A stretch of DNA of 19,355 nt. Origin: Clostridia bacterium. Lineage in GTDB: Bacteria; Bacillota_A; Clostridia; Oscillospirales; CAG-272. A model generated the notes under the pieces. The model saw nothing but the letters and a program-made list of their open reading frames with translations, was not told the origin of the DNA and did not search any database. Shown piece by piece: positions 7,561 through 14,207 of the stretch (position 1 is its first letter; the number at the start of each line of letters is the position of its first letter). The stretch lies in contig JAFTRB010000097.1 of assembly GCA_017462445.1 (NCBI GenBank), positions 1-19,355 on the forward strand. Direction: 5' to 3'. The position numbers and the translations under genes were made by a program.

Positions 7561-8946
7561 TTATAAATCGGGTGTGGGCGTGCCCGAGGGGCCATAGATA
7601 AGCTTGTTTAGCTGATTTATTGCCTCCTTCATCTGCGCGTCATCCTCGCCGTAGGGAAGCTCCACATCGGGCTTAATTCCAACTCCGTCGTAGTTTACTC
7701 CCGAGGGGGGATTGTAGTAAGCCATGGTGTAGGTTATAACCGAGCCGTCATAGAGGGGCACGCTGCCCTGCATAATTCCCTTGCCGTAGGTGTTCTCACC
7801 TACGATTTTGACACTCATCGTTTTTGCCTTGGCATAGTCCCTGAGCGCGGCTGTAAACAGCTCGCCCGCCGAGGCTGTTCCGTAGTTGCAAAGCACGACC
7901 ATCGGCAGGTCCACATAGTGGCCGTCCTCGCTCTTGTAGGTGGTGGTCTCGCTCTGTCCGACGGTGTAGGTGCAGATTATCTGTCCGTCCGGCGCCACAT
8001 AGTCAATAGCCTTGATTACAGCATCGAGATATCCGCCCGGGTTGTTTCGCATATCGAAGATGATGCCCTTGGCATTCTCGGCTACTGCCGAGTCGACAGC
8101 CTCCTTGAATTCCTCGAAGGTCTTGGCATTGAACTCGGTTATCTGTACGGTTGCGATTTTATTTGAGTCGATATTCAGGAATACCGAATGCTCGTTCAGT
8201 GTTTGTCTGGTTGCGCTGACGGTTATCTCCTCGCCGCCTCTTCTGACCGTTACTCTGACGGTTGAGCCGACCTCGCCACGCATAGCCTCCATAATGGCGT
8301 CTATGCCGACCTCGGAGAGCTTGATATCATCGACGGCAACAATGAAGTCGCCGCTCTTAAGTCCTGCCTCCTCGGCGGGGGTGTGGGGAAGAACGCTCAT
8401 AATCTCAAGCGTTACATCCTGGTAGTTTGCCTGTATCATTACGCCGATGCCAACCGAGGTTGACTCGCCGCTGAGGTCCTCTTCAAACTCGGCATACTCC
8501 TCCTTTGTGCGATAGAAGGAATATATGTCACCGGTAGCCTCCACATAGCAGCGGAGCAGGGCATCGGTGGTAGCCTTTGTGTCGGCTAGGTCAAGGCTGT
8601 CGTAATACTGCTCAAGGAAGGCGTTTGCCGTGTCGCGAGCCATTTCGCTTGCCTTTGGCAGGGGCTTGTAGAAGGTGAGGAGGAAGTATTGCTCCACCGT
8701 CTTGAACTTCGCTCGGTCAAAATTACCTATGCCGTAGGCGCTGAGATAGGAGGCAACCAGCTCATATCCGGGGTCCTCCCGCTCCAGCTCCTTCATATTC
8801 AGGAGGATCTCCTCCCTGGAAAGCGTTTCGCCGCCTCCCGTAAATGCGATAAGGGCAAAGATACCAATGGCAATGACAAGTACTACGCAGCCCACGATAA
8901 CCGCAATCCGTGTGGTTTTTATCGAGGTATTTATTCTTGTTTCCAT
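7561..8946 (-). CDS. S41 family C-terminal processing peptidase
   Basis: A membrane-anchored serine protease of the CtpA/CtpB type, acting outside the cytoplasmic membrane. Residues 13-36 form one transmembrane helix with no lipobox. A PDZ domain covers about 160-245 (VGIGVMIQ, AEEAGLKSGDFIVAVDD). The peptidase domain carries the catalytic serine S359 in GTASAGE and the lysine K389 in NTYGKGIMQG, giving the Ser-Lys dyad. The serine-lysine distance is about five residues longer than I recall for CtpB, owing to an insert near TMSVK. The 461-residue length is normal. The ribosome binding site before the ATG is weak (an AAGAGA-like stretch). It is likely the first gene of a ctp-greA-lysS unit. 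Confidence 0.94.
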   Translation of the reverse strand: METRINTSIKTTRIAVIVGCVVLVIAIGIFALIAFTGGGETLSREEILLNMKELEREDPGYELVASYLSAYGIGNFDRAKFKTVEQYFLLTFYKPLPKASEMARDTANAFLEQYYDSLDLADTKATTDALLRCYVEATGDIYSFYRTKEEYAEFEEDLSGESTSVGIGVMIQANYQDVTLEIMSVLPHTPAEEAGLKSGDFIVAVDDIKLSEVGIDAIMEAMRGEVGSTVRVTVRRGGEEITVSATRQTLNEHSVFLNIDSNKIATVQITEFNAKTFEEFKEAVDSAVAENAKGIIFDMRNNPGGYLDAVIKAIDYVAPDGQIICTYTVGQSETTTYKSEDGHYVDLPMVVLCNYGTASAGELFTAALRDYAKAKTMSVKIVGENTYGKGIMQGSVPLYDGSVITYTMAYYNPPSGVNYDGVGIKPDVELPYGEDDAQMKEAINQLNKLIYGPSGTPTPDL

Positions 8947-8975
8947 AATCTCTTTTTCTCTATATTAATATTGGT

Positions 8976-8981
8976 ATTATA
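8976..8981 (-). promoter_or_regulatory. Possible -10 box for the S41 protease unit
   Basis: A perfect TATAAT on the minus strand, 30 nt upstream of the start codon, next to a small hairpin (AAGCGG 8981-8986 with CCGCTT 8993-8998). No good -35 lies 16-18 bp upstream, so the promoter call is weak. Confidence 0.35.
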
Positions 8982-9015
8982 AGCGGAAAATGCCGCTTTT
9001 ATAATAAAACAATAA

Positions 9016-9041
9016 CTTACCCTGCAAAAAAGCAGGGTAAG
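9016..9041 (-). terminator. Hairpin terminator after the CdaR/PucR-like gene
   Basis: A perfect 10-bp stem (CTTACCCTGC at 9016-9025, GCAGGGTAAG at 9032-9041) with a 6-nt loop, 6 nt past the stop codon. The sequence after it on the minus strand is U-rich (TTATTGTTTTATT) rather than a pure U-run. Confidence 0.75.
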
Positions 9042-9047
9042 TGGTTA

Positions 9048-10133
9048 TCAGAACTTGGTGGGCTTGCTTGTCAGGTACTTCTTGACCATCAGGGCAACCT
9101 TGAAGGTAACTGCGTGGTCGAACTCGCGAAGGTCGAGCCCTGTGAGCTTCCTTATCTTCTCAAGGCGGTATACAAGAGTATTTCTATGTACAAAGAGCTT
9201 TCTTGAGGTCTCGGACACATTCAGGTTGTTCTCGAAGAAGGACTGAACGGTCATAAGCGTCTCGCGGTCCAGGCTCTCAAGCGAGCCCTTCTTGAATACC
9301 TCGCCGAGGAATATCTCGCAAAGGGTGGTGGGAAGCTGGTAAATAAGACGGCCGATGCCCAGGCTCTCGTAGGACATAATGGGCTTTTCGATGTCAAATA
9401 CCTTTCCAACCTCCAGGGCTATTCTTGCCTCCTTGTAGGCTCTGGCAAGGTCCTTGAGTTTTTCTACAACCGAGGAAATTCCGACAAGAAGCTTTGCCGC
9501 ATACTCGTCGTGCGCACCCTTAAGCAGGGCCTGCGCCTCTGTCTCCAGGTCATCGGCGGTGGTGCCGTCCGAAAGCTCCTTAACGATAACGATATCCTGC
9601 TCGGAGATGTTGATTATGTAATCACGGGCGCTCTCGCCAACCAGACGCTGGATGATCTCGTAGGGGGGAAGCTCGGTCACTCCCTGGAACTTGATAACGA
9701 TAACCGCGCGGGGCTCGTCATTGGAGAAGTGAAGCTCGTTGCTCTTAACATAGATATCGTTGGGAAGGATGTTATCAAGAATAATGTTCTTGATGAAGGA
9801 GCCCTTGTCGTACTTCTCGTCATAGAGGCTCTTGATATTGCCAAGGGTAACTGCTAAAATCTGGGTACTCTTGTCCGCCTCGCGGTCTGTTCCCTCGACG
9901 AACACGATGCAATCGCTCTTGTTGCCCTCGGTGATAAAGCGGTAGGTGAAGCCGCCGTCAACCACGCTACCCTGAGCGTAGGCAAGCTCCTCCCTGATGC
10001 GCTGCTTGGACTCGCCAATTCTTCCAAGCTCGCTGCAGGCAACGATGATTCCGTTTTCGTCAATGACGCCAAGCGTGTGACCGATCACCTCTTTCATTTG
10101 ATGAATGACGGTCTGGAATAAACGGTTTGACAT
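9048..10133 (-). CDS. CdaR/PucR-family transcriptional regulator
   Basis: A 361-residue DNA-binding regulator. Residues 1-110 resemble the sugar-diacid-recognition type sensor seen in CdaR (TLGVIDENGIIVACSELGRIGESKQRIREE). A central GGDEF-like region runs from about 130 to 245, as in CdaR/PucR proteins. The C-terminal HTH (about 293-350) is the PucR-type HTH_30: FFENNLNVSETSRKLFVHRN followed by TLVYRLEKI, then LDLREFDHAVTFKVAL. CdaR in enteric bacteria responds to glucarate or glycerate, but in clostridia the ligand of such orphan regulators is generally unknown. No carbohydrate-diacid genes are nearby, so a specific ligand is not assigned. AAAGGA lies about 10 nt before the ATG. The gene is monocistronic, with its own promoter, a long structured leader and a terminator. 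Confidence 0.92.
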   Translation of the reverse strand: MSNRLFQTVIHQMKEVIGHTLGVIDENGIIVACSELGRIGESKQRIREELAYAQGSVVDGGFTYRFITEGNKSDCIVFVEGTDREADKSTQILAVTLGNIKSLYDEKYDKGSFIKNIILDNILPNDIYVKSNELHFSNDEPRAVIVIKFQGVTELPPYEIIQRLVGESARDYIINISEQDIVIVKELSDGTTADDLETEAQALLKGAHDEYAAKLLVGISSVVEKLKDLARAYKEARIALEVGKVFDIEKPIMSYESLGIGRLIYQLPTTLCEIFLGEVFKKGSLESLDRETLMTVQSFFENNLNVSETSRKLFVHRNTLVYRLEKIRKLTGLDLREFDHAVTFKVALMVKKYLTSKPTKF

Positions 10134-10299
10134 ATATAAAATTTCCTTTCAGTTACTCTTCTGCCCACAGAACCCTGTCACTGTAAAGCGGACAAGGGGA
10201 GTTGCCCCTTTGTATGGGCGCGCTATGCCCTTACAGAATAAAAAAGCCAATCGAAAACCCTACCGCACGGGCGTCGGTAGAGTCGATTTGTCTATACTG
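10134..10299 (-). promoter_or_regulatory. Structured 5' leader of the CdaR/PucR-like gene
   Basis: The predicted transcript start is near 10299, giving a leader of about 165 nt with two structured parts. The first is a stem of AATCGA/TCGATT (10249-10254, 10283-10288) enclosing CTACCG/CGGTAG (10260-10265, 10275-10280), followed on the minus strand by GGC and six T, like an attenuator. The second is a three-way junction closed by CTGTAA/TTACAG (10181-10186, 10231-10236), with arms AAGGGG/CCCCTT (10194-10199, 10205-10210) and GGGC/GCCC (10216-10219, 10227-10230). The strand ending the junction can instead pair with ACTGAAA at the ribosome binding site. It matches no riboswitch class that I recognise. 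It could also be an interspersed palindromic repeat. Confidence 0.5.
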
Positions 10300-10305
10300 T
10301 ACTAT

Positions 10306-10334
10306 ATTGTACTTGATTTTTGGACAAATTTCAA
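10306..10334 (-). promoter_or_regulatory. Promoter of the CdaR/PucR-like gene
   Basis: On the minus strand: -35 TTGAAA (10329-10334), 17-bp spacer, -10 TACAAT (10306-10311). The -10 overlaps a GTAC-N6-GTAC repeat (10299-10312) that could be an operator. Confidence 0.65.
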
Positions 10335-10599
10335 TAGTTTTTTAAAAAAAGTTTGCGAAATACACAAAAAAGTCACAAATTATTTGTTTATATGTTATAT
10401 AAGGACGGGGAGCGCAAGGGAATTATTTAGGTTGGCTTTATCCCATAAAATGGTAAAAACAGGCATAGTTATACACTTGAATGACTAGATATAGTACAAA
10501 GTGTATACAATTGTAATATATATAGGGTGAGTGAGGAGTGCGCGTATGCGAGCCGTTTTTCGCTTTTTCCGCGCCATTAACATTTTTTGATATTTTTTC
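10335..10599. other. AT-rich intergenic stretch with an inverted repeat and a tiny possible ORF
   Basis: No clear gene here. It holds an inverted repeat TATACACTT (10470-10478) / AAGTGTATA (10499-10507) with a 20-nt loop. It also has the 14-mer GTATACAATTGTAA (10503-10516), which recurs at 5390-5403. On the plus strand, GAGGAG (10533-10538) lies 7 nt before an ATG opening a 14-codon ORF at 10546-10590 (product begins MRAVFRFF). No convincing plus-strand promoter was found, so the ORF is not called as a gene. Confidence 0.4.
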
Positions 10600-10642
10600 A
10601 AAAAGGCTATCACAGGCAGGAAAATGCCATGTGATAGCCTTC
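10600..10642 (-). terminator. Terminator of the accessory module, copy 1 of a duplicated hairpin
   Basis: A stem of GGCTATCAC with GTGATAGCC and an inner stem GGCA/TGCC around a short loop. On the minus strand it ends in five T. It lies about 33 nt past the stop of the acidic membrane protein. The same 43 bases recur at 13396-13438 with one change. Confidence 0.85.
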
Positions 10643-10675
10643 TTGTTTAGCCTTTGCGGGCAGAATTGGGATTAA

Positions 10676-12112
10676 TCAAATATCAATGTCGGTGGTTCCC
10701 CAATTGCTGCAGTATAAGGTCACATCGTCATCTTTTGAGTAGACCGAATAAACCTTGCCGTATTCGTCAAGTGTGATTACAACCTCGGAGTTGGAATAAC
10801 GGGTTTTGCTCTCCTTGACAAGAGTTGAGGTATCTATTCCGCTTATCAAATAGGTAATTTCGCTACAATAATAGCGGACTTCCTCCGGTGTCCAATCATA
10901 AGAGTAAGAGCCGTCTATTATAGCATAGGCGGTATCTTCCTGTGCAATCAGCTTTATCACAGTCTCGCCGTTATTTATTGATTGCTCTAAATAATAATTC
11001 TCGTAATACTCATCCACCTTAATCACGCTCGACATGGTATCATAGCCGTCCACTATAGTGCAGGTTATCGTTACATTTGATGTGTCCAGAAGAGCTTCCC
11101 AATCCGGGGTGGAGCCTGTGTCGGTGCTTTCATCCTCCTCGTTACCGCCGAGGTTTTCATCTTCTTCGTTACCGCCGAGGTTTTCATCTTCTTCGTTACC
11201 GCCGAGGTTTTCGTCCTCTTCGTTACCGCCGAGGTTTTCATCCTCGTCGGGGATTACGCTGTCATCCGGGCCGTCATAATAGAACTTAAGACCATTTGAG
11301 TACAGGGTAGAGTAGTCTCTGTATTCGAATATGCGTATATTGTTGGTGTCGGTGTCGCCCTTGGTGAAGACTACAAGAGCGTGCTCGATGCCGGATTTTT
11401 TCAGACACTTTTCAAGCCAATAGCTGTCTACAAAGCCGAAGCTATACTCGGTTGTCGAGCCGTAAGAGGTGAGCTCTGCTGTGCCGTCCTCATTGAAGAC
11501 GATATAGTTGTTTTCGTCATGGACGTAGGTGTGGTAGTAATTTTTAGGATCTCCCATATCCTCGCTTGGAGTGCCGGGTGTTAGGACATATCCTGTTGCA
11601 TTTATAACGAGGCTATAGCTCTCATCCTCGGGAATAATCCATAGACCTACCGCTTTGTACTCTGTTTCGTATAGAAGAAGTAGGTCATAGCCATCATATT
11701 CGCTGTTTGAAAGACGGGATTGAGCGCTGCTCGCAGGCACAAACTCAACTTTCGGATAATCGACTCTTTCCTCCGCCAATCCGATACCGTCTCCCGCTAT
11801 CATATAGGCGGTTTCCTCTTCTAAGTAGAGAGTCATATATATAGAGTTTTCGGTGTAAGTGTAGTATACGCCCTGAATATCGGGAGCCTTTGGGCTTGGG
11901 AACAAGCCGCCGCCAACGAAAAAGGCGCAAATTATTGAAATAATGCCTATAACTCCGGTAATCAGGCAAACCAATGCGATTAAGTCCATTTTACCCTTGA
12001 GCTTTTTAACCTTGCTTAAGGCACCCTCGTCCTCATCGTCCTCGTCATCATCGAGGTCGTCATCATCGAGATCGTCAAGATCTTCATCGTAGTCAATATC
12101 AAGTCTGCTCAT
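10676..12112 (-). CDS. Acidic single-pass membrane protein with tandem repeats
   Basis: A 478-residue protein of no family that I recognise. Residues 5-29 are almost entirely Asp and Glu, then a basic patch (34-41) precedes one transmembrane helix (about 43-66). By the positive-inside rule the acidic tail should be cytoplasmic and the remainder extracellular. The exterior has two beta-rich parts (about 75-285 and 340-478) joined by a linker with four copies of a 9-residue unit, DENLGGNEE (about 292-328). GGAGG is 5-6 nt before the ATG, and the upstream gene ends 11 nt earlier, so the two are cotranscribed. The acidic tail and exported beta domains suggest a cell-surface or sensing role, which is inference. 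Confidence 0.85.
   Translation of the reverse strand: MSRLDIDYDEDLDDLDDDDLDDDEDDEDEGALSKVKKLKGKMDLIALVCLITGVIGIISIICAFFVGGGLFPSPKAPDIQGVYYTYTENSIYMTLYLEEETAYMIAGDGIGLAEERVDYPKVEFVPASSAQSRLSNSEYDGYDLLLLYETEYKAVGLWIIPEDESYSLVINATGYVLTPGTPSEDMGDPKNYYHTYVHDENNYIVFNEDGTAELTSYGSTTEYSFGFVDSYWLEKCLKKSGIEHALVVFTKGDTDTNNIRIFEYRDYSTLYSNGLKFYYDGPDDSVIPDEDENLGGNEEDENLGGNEEDENLGGNEEDENLGGNEEDESTDTGSTPDWEALLDTSNVTITCTIVDGYDTMSSVIKVDEYYENYYLEQSINNGETVIKLIAQEDTAYAIIDGSYSYDWTPEEVRYYCSEITYLISGIDTSTLVKESKTRYSNSEVVITLDEYGKVYSVYSKDDDVTLYCSNWGTTDIDI
11131..11238 (-). repeat. Four tandem 27-bp coding repeats
   Basis: Four in-frame 27-bp units (11131, 11158, 11185 and 11212) share the core GTTACCGCCGAGGTTTT and differ mainly at GAT/GAC and GAA/GAG wobble positions. 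They encode the acidic linker of the membrane protein. Copy number may vary by slippage. Confidence 0.95.
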
Positions 12113-12123
12113 ATTTACCTCCT

Positions 12124-13053
12124 TTAGAATTCCTTGGGCGGGATTGTCTTGTCATTAACCCTGCCTGATTCAGATTCTGTGTACGAGCCACCGCTTCCGG
12201 TTGTCTGCTCCACACGTGTTTCGCCACAGGCGGGGCAAACATAGGTATCACGGTAGTGATGTGTGTAGGTTTCGGTAGTATTTGTGCCGTCCTGATTAGG
12301 GTAGGTCTGCACCTTAGAGGTGGTGCGTAGGAATTCTCTGTGGTGCTCACGCTTGCCACCGCAGGCGGGGCAGTTGTATCTTTCCATATGTATCATTATC
12401 TTGTAGGCAATGAATGCCACGATAAGCTCGCCAATTCCGGTACACAACAGCATCCAGTTGCCATCGGTGCTATCAGGGGAGAGGGCGTTGATCAGGGAAA
12501 CAATAAAGAGAAACGCACTCAATCCGCAAAGAATACAGGAGAAAATTTTGCCAAAGGTTATCTTTCCCTTCTTTTTCTTGGGCTTTTCCACAGCGGGGGT
12601 TGTGGGGTGTACGGTGGATGTGGGAGGCTGCTGCGCTTTTTGCTTGCCACATCTAACACAGAAGTTGCCGCTGTTTATCGTTCCACATTGGCAGCTCCAA
12701 AGAGTGGTCGGCTGAGGCTGTTGAACAGGCTGAGGCTGGGGTGCCGGTGGTGTATAGGTCGGCTGCGGTGCCGGCGGTGTATAGGTGGGCTGGGGCTGCG
12801 GTGCCGGCGGTGTATAGGTGGGCTGCGGTTGGGGTGCCGGCGGTGTGTAGGTCGGCTGGGGCTGTGGTGCCGGTGGTGTGTAGGTCGGCTGGGGTGTGGC
12901 GTTTTGAGTATGGGGAGTGCCATCGGGAACCTCACGCGACAATGCGCGCATTTCCTGAAGAGTGTATTGCGTGCCACAACCAGAGCAGATAAACAGTCCG
13001 TTTGATTTAGTAAACTGTGTAGAGTCGCACAGCTCACAAACGAATTCCTTCAT
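12124..13053 (-). CDS. Zinc-ribbon membrane protein with proline-rich repeats
   Basis: A 309-residue protein with several zinc-binding modules. The first is C6-x2-C9 ... C23-x2-C26. A second is C121-x-C123 ... C132-x2-C135. A third pair is C228-x2-C231 and C273-x2-C276. Between the first two lies a proline-rich linker (54-115) with five TYTPPAP units. Two hydrophobic segments (about 167-190 and 200-221) form a hairpin in the membrane, so both ends probably face the cytoplasm. The function is unknown; proteins with zinc ribbons joined to membrane helices are common orphan genes in gut clostridia. GGAG is about 13 nt before the ATG, a rather long spacing. It is the first gene of the two-gene operon and divergent from the small XRE regulator. 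Confidence 0.88.
   Translation of the reverse strand: MKEFVCELCDSTQFTKSNGLFICSGCGTQYTLQEMRALSREVPDGTPHTQNATPQPTYTPPAPQPQPTYTPPAPQPQPTYTPPAPQPQPTYTPPAPQPTYTPPAPQPQPVQQPQPTTLWSCQCGTINSGNFCVRCGKQKAQQPPTSTVHPTTPAVEKPKKKKGKITFGKIFSCILCGLSAFLFIVSLINALSPDSTDGNWMLLCTGIGELIVAFIAYKIMIHMERYNCPACGGKREHHREFLRTTSKVQTYPNQDGTNTTETYTHHYRDTYVCPACGETRVEQTTGSGGSYTESESGRVNDKTIPPKEF
12709..12894 (-). repeat. Proline-rich coding tandem repeat
   Basis: Five TYTPPAP-encoding units of 33 bp, one of them shortened to 27 bp, make up the linker of the zinc-ribbon protein. The DNA copies differ at scattered third positions (GTATAG versus GTGTAG), so the array is not freshly copied. Confidence 0.9.
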
Positions 13054-13110
13054 TTTGTGCTTTCACTCCTTAAATAAATTATTGTCATTCTCTGTCGAGT
13101 GACCGCTATC

Positions 13111-13139
13111 ATAATATCACAAAATGAGATATTTGTCAA
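13111..13139 (-). promoter_or_regulatory. Promoter of the zinc-ribbon/membrane protein operon
   Basis: On the minus strand: perfect -35 TTGACA (13134-13139), 17-bp spacer and -10 TATTAT (13111-13116). It drives the two-gene operon ending at the terminator at 10600. The operator-like repeat at 13114-13130 covers the -10 and spacer. Confidence 0.82.
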
Positions 13140-13155
13140 TATCGCAAAATGAGAT
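13114..13155. promoter_or_regulatory. Paired operator for the divergent XRE regulator
   Basis: A 17-bp sequence is present twice in direct orientation (13114-13130 and 13139-13155), 25 bp apart start to start. The copies differ at one base (ATATCAC versus ATATCGC). They overlap the minus-strand promoter and lie next to a probable plus-strand promoter (TTGTCA at 13133-13138, AT-rich -10 near 13158-13165). The position suggests that the small XRE protein represses both directions. This is inference from location. Confidence 0.62.
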
Positions 13156-13188
13156 TTTATATAATTAAAGAAAACGAAGGGAGCGAAT

Positions 13189-13395
13189 ATGAGAATAAGG
13201 GATGTCAGAGAGGACCGAGATCTTACACAGAAGGAGGTTGCGGAGTACTTGCACATTCAGCAAAACACCTATTCGCAGTACGAAAACGGAAAGCGCCAAC
13301 TACCTATTGAGCACTTAATATCCTTGGCGAGGCTCTATGGCACATCAACCGACTATCTTCTTGGGCTGACCGATATCGAAACGCCATATCCATAG
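13189..13395 (+). CDS. Small XRE-family regulator
   Basis: A 68-residue protein that is essentially a single Cro/C1-type helix-turn-helix. It has the typical segments RDVREDRDLTQKEVAEYL, QQNTYSQYENGKR and LISLARLYGTSTDYLLGLTD. Single-domain proteins of this type often repress their own gene and a divergent neighbour. It is the only plus-strand gene in the window. GGGAG lies 5-6 nt before the ATG. The stop codon is directly followed by the duplicated terminator hairpin. It probably controls the zinc-ribbon operon through the paired repeats at 13114-13155. Confidence 0.93.
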   Translation: MRIRDVREDRDLTQKEVAEYLHIQQNTYSQYENGKRQLPIEHLISLARLYGTSTDYLLGLTDIETPYP

Positions 13396-13438
13396 AAAAA
13401 GGCTATCACAGGCGGGAAAATGCCATGTGATAGCCTTC
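13396..13438 (-). terminator. Terminator of ribF-prmA-rsmE, copy 2 of the duplicated hairpin
   Basis: The same 43-base hairpin as at 10600-10642 in the same orientation. A single A-to-G change in the inner stem turns an A-T pair into a G·T wobble. Five T follow on the minus strand, so it ends the rsmE operon. On the plus strand it directly follows the XRE stop and may also stop transcripts from there, although the T-run is weaker. Confidence 0.85.
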
Positions 13439-13468
13439 ATTTTATATAGATATGTAAAATGCGGTTGG

Positions 13469-14206
13469 TTATAGCTCGAAGAAATATGACAGAGCGGAGA
13501 GGACATAGTCGGGCGCTGTCTCACAGCGGAGGATGCGCGGACCGAGGTTGACGCATTGTGCGCCGTTTTCGATAATTTTTTCCGCCTCCTTAAGCGAGAA
13601 GCCGCCCTCCGAGCCGATGATTATGCCGATATCTATCGCCTCGCCTCCGTGCTGACCGAGCACCTTCTTCAGCGAGTCGGCGCCCTCGCCCTCGTAGCAG
13701 AAGAGGGTGAGCGAGTGCTTTTTTGACAGGGCGAGCATTTCCGTGAAGCCTTGTATTTTATCGACGGTGGGAAGCACGGCTCTGCCGCACTGCTTTGCCG
13801 CCTCGTGGGCTATTCGGGTGAGCCTTGCGGCAATTTTATCCGCCTTATCGCCCGAGGGGCGCTTTATACATCTCTCGCTCTCAAAGGGAACTATATGGGA
13901 TGCGCCCAGCTCCACCGCCTTTTGCGTGACCGTCTCCATCTTATCCCCCTTGGGGTATGCCATATAGAGGGTGATTTCGTGGGGAGGCTCGGTGGCGGCG
14001 TGGCGCATTTCGATAATCTCGCACAGACATTCCTCGTCGCGTATTCGGGAAAGACGGCAGAGGTATTCGTTCATTCGTCCGTCGGCTATTGTAATCTCAT
14101 CGCCCACCGCCATTCTCAGCGCTCTTGCTATGTGGTAGGCATCGTCGCCGCTTATCCTTATTTCGCTTTCGCTGATGGCATCGGGTAATACAAAAAATCT
14201 TGGCAT
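13469..14206 (-). CDS. rsmE: 16S rRNA (uracil1498-N3)-methyltransferase
   Basis: Methylates N3 of U1498 in 16S rRNA using S-adenosylmethionine. The protein has 245 residues from the chosen start. The N-terminal PUA-like part begins MPRFFVLPD. The SPOUT domain carries GSEGGF (198-203) and LGPRILRCETA (221-231), the deep trefoil-knot SAM-binding motifs, and EAAKQCGR near 135. A longer reading frame begins at 14254, but that start lies inside prmA. The ATG at 14206 has GGAGG 8 nt before it and gives the usual N-terminus. It follows the prmA stop by 1 nt, so the two are translationally coupled. Confidence 0.96.
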   Translation of the reverse strand: MPRFFVLPDAISESEIRISGDDAYHIARALRMAVGDEITIADGRMNEYLCRLSRIRDEECLCEIIEMRHAATEPPHEITLYMAYPKGDKMETVTQKAVELGASHIVPFESERCIKRPSGDKADKIAARLTRIAHEAAKQCGRAVLPTVDKIQGFTEMLALSKKHSLTLFCYEGEGADSLKKVLGQHGGEAIDIGIIIGSEGGFSLKEAEKIIENGAQCVNLGPRILRCETAPDYVLSALSYFFEL

Positions 14207-14207
14207 A

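Noticed and set aside
10105..10488. 127-codon open frame on the plus strand
   Set aside because: It starts antisense in the CdaR-like gene and crosses its structured leader and promoter; no family resemblance and no ribosome binding site.
12709..12894. Regular repeats resembling a small CRISPR array
   Set aside because: The repeats are in-frame and encode a proline-rich linker; there are no unique spacers of constant length and no cas genes.
12340..13005. 221-codon open frame on the plus strand
   Set aside because: Antisense to the zinc-ribbon protein; its Arg/Gly/Cys-rich repeats are the complement of the proline-rich coding repeat.
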